Assembly (NCBI GenBank): GCA_016647705.1
Contig: CM028326.1
Span: 42,656,285-42,720,284, forward strand
Length of the DNA stretch: 64,000 nucleotides
Reading direction: 5' to 3'
DNA from: Eucommia ulmoides
Lineage: Eukaryota; Streptophyta; Magnoliopsida; Garryales; Eucommiaceae
Under the pieces are notes generated by a model. The model searched no databases. It was not told where the DNA came from and saw nothing but the letters and a program-made list of their open reading frames with translations. A program made the translations under genes and the position numbers. Positions 1-11,025 of this stretch are shown here, in pieces. The stretch's first letter is position 1; every line of letters starts with the position of its first letter.

Positions 1-998
1 GTGAAATTGCAGGATGTTCCCTAAATCCACCGCTAACTCTATCGCTCAAGCGAAGATTAAACCGACCTACTCACCGCCACGGCGGTGAATCCCACTACCG
101 CGGCAGTCACTCTGCAGACAGTTTAGGATATTTTGTGATATTTTTTAGCCTATATATCCTCCCTTCTCTTCCATTTCAAGAGTTAGATGTTTTGGGAAGT
201 CTTTAGCGTCGGATTTTCGGATAAACGGCTAGTTTCCTCGTTTCTCTCTTTCTCTCTTAGATTTGGTTGAATGTTTGTATATGTTTAGCTTGTTTCTAGT
301 TGTATATAGGGATACGGTCATGTTTAGCTAAACATATATTGTCTAGGGCTTGATTAAATTCATGAAAACATTATTTATATAAAATTGATGTGTTGCTAGT
401 GGTTGTTCATGTTTATTTGATTCTGTTTGTTGTGTTGTATTGTTTATTATGCTTGTTACGATATATCGAGAATACGGGGTTTGACACTCATGAGAGGTAA
501 CCCTGGATTCGGACTAGGGTAAACACAACGCGATGATCCAATAACCCGGGAGGGAGTTGGAAAGTGTGCAATCGATGACGTTGGGGTGAGACTCACATGA
601 CCTAGGGTTGTTAAGACATTGAGAGGGACTTCTTCATTGACACGACGTCGCGTATTCCCCCGTCTTACACTTGGGAGAGGTGGCGAAAGAGTTTACGAAC
701 TAAGATTGTCAGATAGGATGAACGCCATTAATGAAAATAGATTGAAACGAACACATTTAAGTGAACGATATTAATCCCTAGGCAATAATTCCCATAAATG
801 TCCTACCAATATATTAGTATAATTAGATTAATTAATTTAGTATTAGTATTAACTAATTATAAATACCATTTTTTGTTGCCGAGATAAAGTTGGGTTATGA
901 TAATTACGGTACTCGACAATATTCTCAACCAATCCCTATGGAACGATATCCGACCGAAAGGTCCACTATATTAAAACTTGATCTCGTGCACTTGCAAG
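1..998 (+). mobile_element. Gypsy-type LTR fragment (family A), 5' end cut by window edge
   Basis: This is the right-hand part of the LTR family also seen at 3836-5178, 5201-6550, 45372-46431 and 51607-52980. Shared landmarks are the GC-rich palindromic block (about 60-115), the stretch with 'gtgtgcaatc' and 'gagactcac' near 565-600, and 'caatccctatgga' near 930. Similarity fades near 998, before the usual '...GCTACCA' terminus, so the 3' end is truncated too. No coding capacity is expected in an LTR; the short reading frame at 890-1090 is fortuitous. Confidence 0.75.
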
Positions 999-1318
999 TC
1001 AATCAACCGACAAGCGAACGAATTCATCCCGGTCACGAACTAATGGTTTTATCGAACGTTTCAGATTTAGAGTTTCATACATTTGATTAAGAAGAAGATT
1101 TGATGAATAAAACATAAAGGGTGCAAGATGAACAGAATGAAGATATGAAGAGTTTTGAAGATGTTAAAGAAAAATAGGTGAAAACAACACTTTACTTATG
1201 TACTCTTAATGTAACTTGAATTAGGATCACACACGACACTTAAAATATGTTAATTTTATGTGTGTCATGATAAGAAATGATAATTTTAAGATCCTAAAAT
1301 GAGATATTGTATGTGCTA

Positions 1319-3742
1319 TATTGAACCCTAGGTTTTGATGGACAATTAAATATTGATGTGTTTTGTGAAACTAATGTATTTGTTGAGATTTTAGAAAAGG
1401 GTTTCATATAGCTGTTTAAGAAGAAGATCTCATGAAGAAAGCGTAAAGGGTGCAAATAAGGATGCAATGAAGAAATGAAGTGGGTTGAAGAACTTGAAGA
1501 AAATTCAATGAAAACAACTTTCTACTCATATACTATTAATGTAACCTGAATCAGGATCACATAGGACACTTTAAATTAGTTATCTTTATGTGTGTTTTGA
1601 TATTGAAATAATAGAGTTTAAGTTCCTAATTAATGATTTTATATATGCTTCTTATGTTAAATGAAATTTATAATTGACCTAATTGAAAAAACATGGTTTA
1701 AAGTATAAAATGGTGAATTTTTGTGTCAATTTGGTCAGCCGAGAAAAGCAATCGGTTAACTAAATCAAACAGTGAGTTTTGGAGCAAAATTGAGGTGTTA
1801 CTTATCCAATCGGTCAACCGAATTGAAGAAGTCGGTCAACCATTTGAAACAGTGGCTAAATTGGTGAAGGAAGTGGATATCTTGAAGCAGTCGTACAATC
1901 GATTGAAAAAAATAGGTCAATCGTTTGAGTTAGTGTGTTTCTTAAAGCAGAATTGGACCAACCTGAAGTAGTCGGTCAACCAATTGAAAAAAATATGTCA
2001 ACCATTTGAGTCAGTGTGTTTTTTAGGCAAAAGTAAACCACCCTGTACCAATCGATCAACCAATTGGTGGAATTCAGTCAATCGATTGGCCTGTGAGTTT
2101 AGGGTGGGTTTCGACTCTGAATCAGTCAGTCAACCAAATTTTAGGGATTGATCAATCGATAGTGTCGGTTGAGATTTCGTGTAACTTGGTCTCTTGGTCA
2201 AAAACTATCCTTTTTTTTTAGGATTCCAAGTAAGAGATTTGGGAGATTTGAACTGAATTGAGATATGGTACATCTATTTTAATATCCCTATTGATTTGGT
2301 CCACAAAATTTGTGATTCTCTTAATTTAAGTTCATTAATACTTCCTATTTGAATGATTATAAATTGATAATTATTTTATGGACTTATTTGAGATATTTAA
2401 AAGATATTTTAAAGTAAAATATCCCTAAAATATAAGATAATATTATATGGGATCTAATAGTGTCTTTTAGAGGCATATCTTTTGAAAAGTAACCGTTGGA
2501 GGGCTTAATATCTATCTATAAAAATAGACCTGCAGGATTGAGAGAAAACACATCAAGAACAATCAGTCTGTGTTATTCTGAGAGTGATTTTTATGCTAAG
2601 ATTTCTATGAGATATTTTGTTGTAAGTTCTTTATCTAAAGCGCTGTTGATTTGGTGTTACCGATTTGTGCCCTATTGCGATTCTATTTCCATCTTCGGTG
2701 TTTTCCCAGTGAGATCGTTCCAAACTTTTGTTCTTTAATTTGAATTCATATTATTATTGATTGTTTGGTTATAAGATTGTTAGAAAATTATTTTTGAACT
2801 TAAAAACCTTTTTAAAATGATTTTGTTTGATTATCTGATTACGTGAACTAAATTGTGCTACACACTTGTTTATAAATAAGATTTTATTTGCCTCACATTG
2901 TATCTATCACATAGTATTTATTCGGGATATTAATTGAATATATCTGTATTGAGGTAGTAGAAGCTCTTTATTGGAAGAAACTCATATTTTTTGTATTTGT
3001 GAGTTTGAGCGGATTAGACACGTTTGGGACGGTATCTAGTTAAGGTAGTTAGCTTTCGATATTTTTTCTTTGAAAATGATTAGCGACTGATCTTTATGCT
3101 GCAAAAAGGTTAGGTTATTCTTTTCGCTTGAAAAGGATTAGATTTTGATTCTCCCTGCAATTTAATTGTTATTTTTGAGTGATTTGTAAATGTTATTCCT
3201 AAACATGTGAAAAGGATAAGTGAGTGAGTGGTAGGTTTGATCTTTAGCCTATTAAAAGGATTAGATTTTGATTCTTCTTGTAATAGAATTAAGTAGTCTT
3301 GAACCTGGTAATAAGATAAGGTTCTTCCTGAGCCTAGGAAAATGATAGTTGTAAATGTTCTTCCCGAGCCTAGGAAAAGGATAATTGTAAAGGTTGATTT
3401 CGAGCCTGAGAAAATAATCGTATGATTGTAAGGGTTTGGTTCCTACTTGGTAAATGAATTAGGGTTTTAGTGGATCACGAATTCGTAGAGCTTAGGGGAT
3501 TGGATTAGGTAAGAGTAGCTTATCGAACCAAGATATATCTTGGTGTGCTGCATTATTTATTTTCTATTATATTGTGTTTGGGTGTGCACTTAGTATTAAA
3601 AACATAATCGCTACGTAACTAAGATAATAATTAATTTAGAAAAATTGATTATTTGATATTAAGTGTCTAAAGAATTTATTTGTTTAAATTTTTTAACTAC
3701 CCAATTCACTCCCTCCCTCTTGGGTAGCTCTTTACACCAACA
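1319..3742 (+). mobile_element. Solo LTR, copia SIRE-like family B, 2.4 kb
   Basis: The unit starts TATTGAACCC (TG changed to TA) and ends '...TTTACACCAACA'. Its last part carries the 'CCCAATTCACTCCCTCCCTCTTGGGTA' type terminus common in plant SIRE/Maximus copia LTRs. Flanks are TGCTA (1314-1318) and TGCTC (3743-3747), a 4/5 target duplication. There is no internal coding region, so it is a solo LTR. It is inserted in an older copy of the same LTR. Its first half carries many 'CGGTCAACCG'-type short palindromes (1725-2170). Confidence 0.8.
2515..2526 (+). promoter_or_regulatory. Probable TATA box of the family B LTR
   Basis: CTATAAAAATAG lies in the middle of the solo LTR, downstream of the palindromic U3 repeats. 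The outer copy (near 7120-7140) and the LTR at 43853 have related A/T-rich sequence at the same place ahead of a conserved 'GACCT' block. The role is inferred from position. Confidence 0.45.
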
Positions 3743-3835
3743 TGCTCCTTATACGAAATGATTTTGATAATTGACCTAATTGAAAAATATGCTTTAAAGT
3801 ATAAAAAGTTGTGTTTTCAAATCAATTTAGTCAAT

Positions 3836-5178
3836 TGGTGGTGGAATATTACGTCGTCACTTTCACCGCAAGTATACGGGTCAAGTTTTAGTATAGATTA
3901 GGAGAGTTAGGGTTATCTTGTCCACAGGGATTGGTTGAGATTATTATCGAGTACCGAAATTATCATAACCTAACTTTATTTAGGTGATAAAAAATATAGT
4001 TTAATAATTAAATATACTAATACTAAAAGACTAATTATACTAATTAAACTCTATTACTAAATTGAGATGTTTAGGAGAATGGATTATCTATGGATTAACT
4101 TCGTTTACAAAAACGTGTTTGATCTCGTTTAGTTATCAATAACGGTATTTGACCTATCCAACAATGTATGTATCATAAAACCCATTCACTCCCTCTCCCG
4201 AGTAACAAGTGAATGGATATGTGACTTCGCGTTAACGCCGAAGTCCCCCTCTAGCATTTTTTAGAACATATAGTCACATGAGTCTTGCCTCAACGTCATT
4301 GATTGCACACTTTTTAACTCTCTCCCAGGTTATTAGATCGTCACATTGTGTTTAACCCTAGTCCAAATTCGGGGTTACCTCTCCCGAGTGTTAAACCATG
4401 ATTTCTCAATATATCTAAACAAGCATATAATGGAAATACAAGAACGGTAAACACAATCAAATAGCGAAGAACAACCGTTAACAAAACACAACTCAAACAA
4501 ACAATATTTTCATAAATATTATTAGTCCCTAGACAAAATCCATTTAGCTCATGTCCATAACCATTTATATAACAAGAATCGAGCTAAACACGCTCAAACA
4601 ATAAACCGAAGTTAAGAAATAAAGAAAGAAATTAAGAGAACTAGCCATTATTCGAAGATTTGACGCTAAAACCGTTCTTAGATCGCTTCTCCTTCTTCGC
4701 AACGTGTTCTTCACCTTTGGATTTGGTTGAGCACTCCTAAGGGGTCTCTCATGGCCAAAAATAAAGGAGAGGAGGAAGATATAGGGCTCAAAATATCTAA
4801 AATCTGTGTAGAGTGACCACTGTAGCAGTGGGCATGTCGGCAGTGGTCACGGCCGCGGCAGTGGATGCAGCGGTGGGAGTAGAGACATTCTGTTGTTTCA
4901 CCACCGCAGTGGTGGATTTGCAGAAAGTTTAGGCCTTTCTCTGTGTTTTGACCATCGCGGCGGTGGTTTCACCACTACGGCGATGGGCTGCAGGTTTTGA
5001 ATTTTGCTATTTTGCTTATTTTCCCACCGTTCTTGATCCAATTTGATCATTTATGATCCGTTTTCATCATTTTTCACCCTACACACCTGATTTGTAACAA
5101 AAAGAATAAAAACGTAATAAACATACTCAAAAAATAACAAGTTCGGTTTGGAAATAGATAGGTAAATTACACCTATCA
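3836..5178 (-). mobile_element. Solo LTR, gypsy family A, 1.34 kb
   Basis: On the minus strand it begins TGATAGGTGTAATTT and ends CCACCA, matching the 3' LTR at 51607-52980. Flanks TCAAT (3831-3835) and TCAAC (5179-5183) are a 4/5 target duplication. A GC-rich cluster of 'CCGCnGCGG'-type palindromes lies at about 4815-4990. It is inserted in the outer copia LTR. Confidence 0.85.
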
Positions 5179-5200
5179 TCAACCGAGAAAAGAAGTTGGT

Positions 5201-6550
5201 TAGTAGCGCATAAATACGTCGCTACTTTCACCGCAAGTGTATGGGTCAAGTTTTAGTATAATGGAAAGAGTAGGGGTTGTCGTATCCACAAGGATTGGTT
5301 GAGATTATCGTCGAGTATGGCAATTATCATAATCAAACTTTATTTAGGCGATAAAAATGGTTTATAATTAATTAATACTATATTACTATATTGAGATATT
5401 TAGGAAAATGGATTATCTAGGGATTAACTTCATTTACTTAAATGTGTTTGATCTCGTTTGACTTACGTTAACAGTGTTCGACTTATCTGACAATCTTTAT
5501 ATCGTAAACTCGCTCACTTTCTCTCCCAAGTATAAAGCGAGTGAATAACCAACTTTGCGTTGACGCTGAAGTCCCCCTCTAACATCTTTTAGAACACATA
5601 GTCACATGAGTCTTGCCCCAACGTCATGGATTGCACACTTTCTAACTCTCTCCCTGGTTATTAGATCACCGCGTTATGTTTAACCCCTAATCTGAATTCA
5701 GGGTTACCTCTCCTGAGTGTCAAACCATGATTTCTCAATATATCTAAACAAGCATATAAACATAACAAAATGGTAAACACAATGAAATAATGAATAACAA
5801 CCATTAATGAAACACCGATTTCAAATAAACCACATATTCATAAATTATATTAATCCCTAGACAATATCCATTTAGCTAACGGCCATAACCGTATATACAA
5901 TGATAAATGAGCTAAACATACTCGAACAAACTACCAAATTTAAGAAAATAAAGAAAGAAACAAAGGAACTTAGCCGTATTCCAAAGATCCGCTGCTAAAA
6001 CAGCTCCGAGATCGTTTTTCCTTCTTCGCTTTGTGTTCTTCTCCTTCGGATTTGGTTGAGCACTCCCTAAAAACTTCTCTAATCTATTCTAATCCTATAT
6101 GAGCTCTAATCTCCAAAAATGGAGAGGGGGGAGAAGGATAAGAGGGTCAAAATATCTAAAAAATACTTTACAACTACAGGGGTCACCGCCGCAGCGGTGG
6201 AGTTCACCGTTGCGGCGGTGGGCATGTCGGCAGGGTCACCACTGCGGCGGTGGATTATTACTGTGGTAGTAGAATAGTAAGCAAATTCTCTGGACTTTCA
6301 CCACCGCGGTGGTGGCCTGACCGCTGTGGCAATGGATGCAGGCTTCTGAATAATGCATTTTTGCTCATTTTTCCAATGTTATGCCACCGACTTGCTCCGA
6401 TTAGCTTGATTTTCAATTGTTTTAGCTCCTTTTCACCCCCCCAAACACCTAATTTATACAAAAACATATAGAAATGTATTAAAACATAATAAAAATACTC
6501 GAAAACTACCAAAATCGGCTTGGGAATATATAGACAAATTACCCCTATCA
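5201..6550 (-). mobile_element. Solo LTR, gypsy family A, with perfect TSD
   Basis: On the minus strand it starts TGATAGGGGTAATTT; on the + strand it starts TAGTAGCGC. The 5-bp duplication TTGGT is exact (5196-5200 and 6551-6555). Length 1350 bp. It sits 22 bp from the previous solo LTR in the same orientation, but each has its own target duplication, so they are two insertions rather than the two ends of one element. The palindrome cluster is at about 6178-6345. Confidence 0.9.
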
Positions 6551-7515
6551 TTGGTCAATTGAATAAAACAGTAAGTTTTAGAGTTAAAATAAAGTGCTAC
6601 TAATCTAGTCGGTCAACCGTTTGAGTCAATAGATAAATTGGAGAAATTGGAAGCATACTGGACGAGTCGATCAACTGACTGTAGAGGGTCGGTCAACCGA
6701 TTGTGAGTAGTGCCAATAGCTATTTCAGCCTTGGCATAGGTCGGTTAATCAAATGGTATGGATCAGTCAACTAACTTCTTCAATTAGGATTTTGGCTGAT
6801 TTCATCTCTTAGTAAAAAATTATCCTTTTTTTTATGATTCCAAGAAAGAAATTTGGGTGATTTCAATATATTTCAAATACAAACAACCTATTATGTGATC
6901 CCTATTGATATAGTCCATATATTTTGAGATTCTCTTAATTTAAATGATTTAATACTTCTGAATTCTATGATTTTAAATTGGGAATAGTTTTATGGATGAG
7001 AGATTTGAAAGTTATTTTTTAAGTGGAATATACCTGAAATAAAAAGTAATGATATATGGGGTTTTAAAATGTCATTTTATGGCATATCTTTGGAAAACTA
7101 GTCATTTGAGGGTTAGTTATTGGTCTATTAATAAAGACCTATCGGACTTGAGTTAGATATATCAAGGACACTGACTTTGAACTTTTATAAGAGTGATATC
7201 ATTATTGAGATTTCTACGAGAGATTATATTCAAGTTATTAATCTAAAGCGCTTGTTATTTGGTATCACCGACCTGTATTCTAATTGCAATATCATCATTA
7301 TCTTTAGTGTTTTCCCGATGAGACTCATCCAAGCTTTATTACTAGCTTTAAATTAATATTTATATTGATATTGATTACTTGGTTTAGGATTTCTAAAAAA
7401 TCGTTTTGAACGTAAAAACCTAAAAATCTTTTTAAACGATTTTTATGTGTTTATCTGATTATGTGCTAAATTTGTGCTACCCACTTTATTTAATCTTGCT
7501 TTCTTATCTTAAATT

Positions 7516-8656
7516 AAGCCTAACAATATTAATGAAGCGTTAACTGAAGAATCTTGGGTCTCCACGATGCAAGAAGAGATAGTTCAATTTAAATGTAATA
7601 TGGTTTGGTCTCTAGTTCCGAGACCTGATTTTCATACTATAACTAGTACTAAATGTGTCTATCATAATAAAAAAAATGAAACGGGTATGGTAATTAAAAA
7701 TAAAGCAATATTGGTAGCACATGGATATAATCAAGAAAAATAAATTGATTATGATGAGACATATGCACCGATGGATAGACTAAAAGCCATTAGAATGTTA
7801 CTCGCATTTGCATGTTCACGTAATTTTAAACTATATCAGATAGACGTAAAAAGTACATTCTTGAATGACTTTCTATCAGAAGAAGTTTATGCCGAAAAAC
7901 TACCGGGATTTGAGAATGATAAACTTTATGATCATATGTTTAAACTTCAGAAGGCTTTGTATGGACTCAAACAAGCTCCGTGAGCTTGGTATGAGAGACT
8001 TAGCCGATGTTTGATCGAAAATGATTTTCAATGGGGTCTTAGTGATATTACATTATTTATCAAGTAGAATGAGTCTGATATTCTATTAGTACAGTATATG
8101 TTGATGATATTATATTTAAATCTACTAATGACGATTTTTGTCAGGAGTTTGCCAACATTATGCTGGTTGAGTTTGAAATGAGTAAGATGGGAGAGTTAAC
8201 CTTCTTTCTTGGGTTGCAAATTAAGTAAACCAAATAAGGAATATTCACTAATCAAGCCTAACACACAAAAGAGTTACTAAATAAATATAGTTTGGATAGC
8301 GCTAAAGATTACAAAACTCACATAGCAACAGCTACAAAAATAGAAAGAACGATACGGGCAAAAACGTCAATTAGAAAATGTATCGAGGTATGATTGGTGG
8401 CTTGTTGTATCTTACTGTTAATAGACCTAGCATAATGTTTAGTATATGCTTGTGTGCTAGATTTCAGTCTTATCCTAAAGAATCACATCGAACTACGGTC
8501 AAGCGAATCTTTCAATATTTGAAAGGGACAAGTGACCTAGGATTATGATATCCTAGTGGGAGTGACTTTAAGTTAATTAGTTACTTCGACACTGATTTTG
8601 CAGATGCAAAGTTGAGCGTAAAAGCACAAGCGGGGTCATGTCACTTTTTAGGACAT
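7516..8656 (+). pseudogene. Copia reverse transcriptase/RNase H remnant (SIRE-like)
   Basis: The stretch reads as the C-terminal half of a Ty1/copia polyprotein, broken by stops and frameshifts. Visible pieces are 'NINEALTEESWV' and 'MQEEIVQF' at the RT start; 'DYDETYAP' near 7750; 'KLYQIDVKSTFLN' near 7830-7865, an RT core block; 'LYGLKQAP' near 7957 followed by TGA at 7981; and RNase H remnants 'KSTSG' and 'CHFLGH' near 8615-8655 in different frames. A TAA interrupts 'NQEK' near 7741. The 'EALT..SWV' and 'NFKLYQ.DVKS.FLN' wording is typical of SIRE/Maximus elements, so it may belong to the same family as the LTRs to its left, though the LTR-to-pol join at 7505 is not a normal element structure. 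Confidence 0.85.
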
Positions 8657-8660
8657 AGAG

Positions 8661-8925
8661 AAAATGACGAAAGTGAAAGCATGAAAAAAAGAATAGACAA
8701 ATTTGAGTAGAGATTAATGAAAAGAAAATAGACTTGGATCAATAGGAAATTGTATAGCATGATAAGAACTGAATATAATTTATATTATTATACACAAATC
8801 TATTTTTTATATTGAACATATCAATCCTATTTAAATACAAGATAAATGTCGGTGGGAATGAAAGTATTAACGAAATAATTAATGAGCTATTAAGATCGCA
8901 GTGGTTGGGCAATCGTCTTGATAAC
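8661..8925. repeat. 265-bp direct repeat, left copy
   Basis: Nearly the same sequence lies at 16395-16660 in the same orientation, starting 'aaaatgacgaaagtg' and ending near 'cagtggttggg'. The two copies bracket the decayed gypsy element. Identity unknown: it could be the LTR of an outer short element, or a duplicated flank. Confidence 0.8.
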
Positions 8926-8934
8926 TGTTGGCCC

Positions 8935-9625
8935 AGTGAGTTATCCAGTGGTGGAAATCCACTTGATGAGTTGTTGGTGAACGCCATGGGAAATCCCAAT
9001 AAGTTCAAATAGTTCTTCAAAGAACCGCAGAGAAAATACTCTCACAAATGCACTCAAAAATTATCTGTGTTTTTCATTCATTAGATGCCTATTTAAAGGC
9101 TGGAATTACAAGGAAAATTCCTAAAACAACTATCCTAATAAAGGCTAAAATTATGGGGGAAAAAAATAAGTCTTACTTGCCTAAAAGAAATACTTGCCTC
9201 AAAGAAAAAAAAAATGTCACATTCAACCCCTTAATTAGCTGATCATATACCTAAGATAGAAAAGGAAGGTTGGGAGTCTTAAATGGATTTGTTATCAGCC
9301 ATATACACCCATAAATGTCAAAAACAAATAAAAGGAAAGTAAATGGCATGCAAGCCTTACAATCAGACCCAAAAAAGAGTATTCTTAAACATACCAATTT
9401 AAGCTTAGTCTTGGCCAGATTCTTCTAGAACTTGAATCATATTGATGAATCTTTGTTGCTCACGTGAATCATGATCAATAGGTCTCCGCGAATTTGCTTG
9501 ATTCCATTCTTCTTGAATCAGTCCGTTTAGTGCATCTTTAAACTTCCTTGCTCATGCTCTCGTAATCGGCCCAATTGGGACTTGAACTAGATCCCTTGAA
9601 GTTGTGCTATGATTTGCATCATTCC
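8935..9625 (-). mobile_element. 3' LTR (partial) of the CRM-like gypsy element
   Basis: It matches 14827-15498 over its whole length, from 'ggtggaaatcc' through 'ctatttaaaggctgg' to 'gtgctatgatttgcatca'. The outer end present in the right LTR (14693-14827) is missing here. The pol frame runs into this LTR for about 200 bp. Confidence 0.8.
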
Positions 9626-10919
9626 CCTCCTCTTTAAAAGGATTTTCCCTCAAATCATCACCTACATCAAAAGGACTCAAATCAGTAACATTAAAATTAG
9701 CATTTACATTGTACTCACCAGGTAAATCTAGCTTGGAAGCGTTATCATTTATGCACTCTAGGACTTGGAAAGGACCATCTCCTCTTGGAAGCAATTTGGA
9801 ATGTCTTTGTGCCAAAAATCTCTCTTTTCTCATATGTAGCCAATCCAATCTCCGGGTTCAAAAATCAGCTTGTGACGCCCTTTGTTTGCTTGTTTTACAT
9901 ACTGCTCCATTCTTCACTCAATGTTGAGTCTTGCTTTCTCATGAATATTCTTGACAAAGTCAGCTTTCTTTTTTCCATCTAAATTAACATGCTCAGTCAA
10001 AGGTAAAGGAGATAAATCCAATGGAGTTAAAGGATTAAATCCATACATAATTTCAAATGGTGAAAATTTAGTAGCAGAATGAACAGCTCTATTATAAGCA
10101 AACTCAACATGTGGTAAACATTCTTCCCATGCTTTGATATTCTTCTGAATGATTGCCTTACACTATTCTTCCCTTACACCACAAATTCTTCCAAAAATAG
10201 CTCAAAAACTTAGCATCTCTATCCGAAACAATTGTTCTAGGTATGCCATGTAATCTCACAATTTCTCTAAAGAACAAATCAGCAACATGCGAGGCATCAT
10301 CCGTTTTGTGACATGGAATAAAATGTGTCATTTTAGAAAATCTATCCACAACCACAAAAATTGAATCTCTCCCACGTTTAATCCTAGGTAATCCTAACAC
10401 AAAGTCCATTGAAATATCAATCCAAGGCTCACTAGGAATTAGTAAAGGAGTATACAAACCGTTGGGCTGCACTCTCGATTTAGCTCGCCTACATGTGACA
10501 TATCTTCCACAAATTCTCTCAACATGTCTTTTCATGTGTGGCCAATAGAAGTGTTCCTGCAAAATAGCTAAAGTCTTTGCAACTCTAAAATGTCCCATTA
10601 GTCCCCCACCATGAGATTCATGTACTAACAACTCTCTCAAGGAATAATTAGGCACGCATAACTTATTCTCTCGAAACAAGAACCCATCATACCTGAAGAA
10701 CTTACCACAAGCAGTTTTCTCACAAGCCCGATATTCCTCACAAAATTCATGGTTATCAGCGTATAAGTTTTTAATGTGCTCAAAACCAAGCAATTTTGCA
10801 TCTAAGTGTAGAGAGTAATGCATACTTGCGAGAAAGTGCGTCAGCGACCACATTCTCCTTACCTTGCTTATACCGGATGACGTATGGAAATGTCTCAATG
10901 AACTCCACCCAACGTGCAT
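9405..10919 (-). pseudogene. Gypsy integrase and C-terminal tail
   Basis: Reading leftward from 10919, a degenerate HHCC zinc-binding region is seen ('HESHGGGLMGHF' then 'CGRYVTCRRAKS'). The core follows with the first Asp in 'DISMDFVLGLP', then 'DRFSKMTHFIPC' and the second Asp in 'IVSDRDAKFLSYFW', after which the frame breaks at about 10158. The C-terminal part resumes at 9848-9552 ('ERFLAQRHSKLLPRGDGPFQVLE', 'NVTDLSPFDVGDD', 'GPITRARKFKDALNGL'). It continues, after further breaks, to 'EESGQD' and a stop at 9405-9407 inside the LTR. A 'GPITRA' tail reaching into the 3' LTR is a feature of some CRM chromoviruses. The element is not active. Confidence 0.85.
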
Positions 10920-11025
10920 GCCTTTTATTTAGCGTGTGTTGGCCCTTCAAGTGTTTCAAGGATTCATGATCGATGTGAATAACGAATTCCTTAGGCCATA
11001 GGTAGTGTTGCCATGTCTCTAAAGC

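Larger units (their letters stand above)
1066..7505 (+). mobile_element. Outer copia (SIRE-like) LTR, split in four by three later insertions
   Basis: Pieces at 1066-1318, 3743-3835, 5179-5200 and 6551-7505 read end to end as one copy of the LTR seen whole at 1319-3742. For example 3743 'tgctccttatacg' continues 1318 just as 'tgcttcttatg' does inside the complete copy near 1645. The interrupting units are solo LTRs at 1319-3742, 3836-5178 and 5201-6550. The copy loses similarity at about 7505, where copia pol sequence begins, so its 3' third is missing. Confidence 0.75.

Noticed and set aside
5184-6555. Reading 3836-5178 and 5201-6550 as the two LTRs of one element
   Set aside because: Each has its own target duplication and only 22 bp of outer LTR lies between them, so they are separate solo LTRs.
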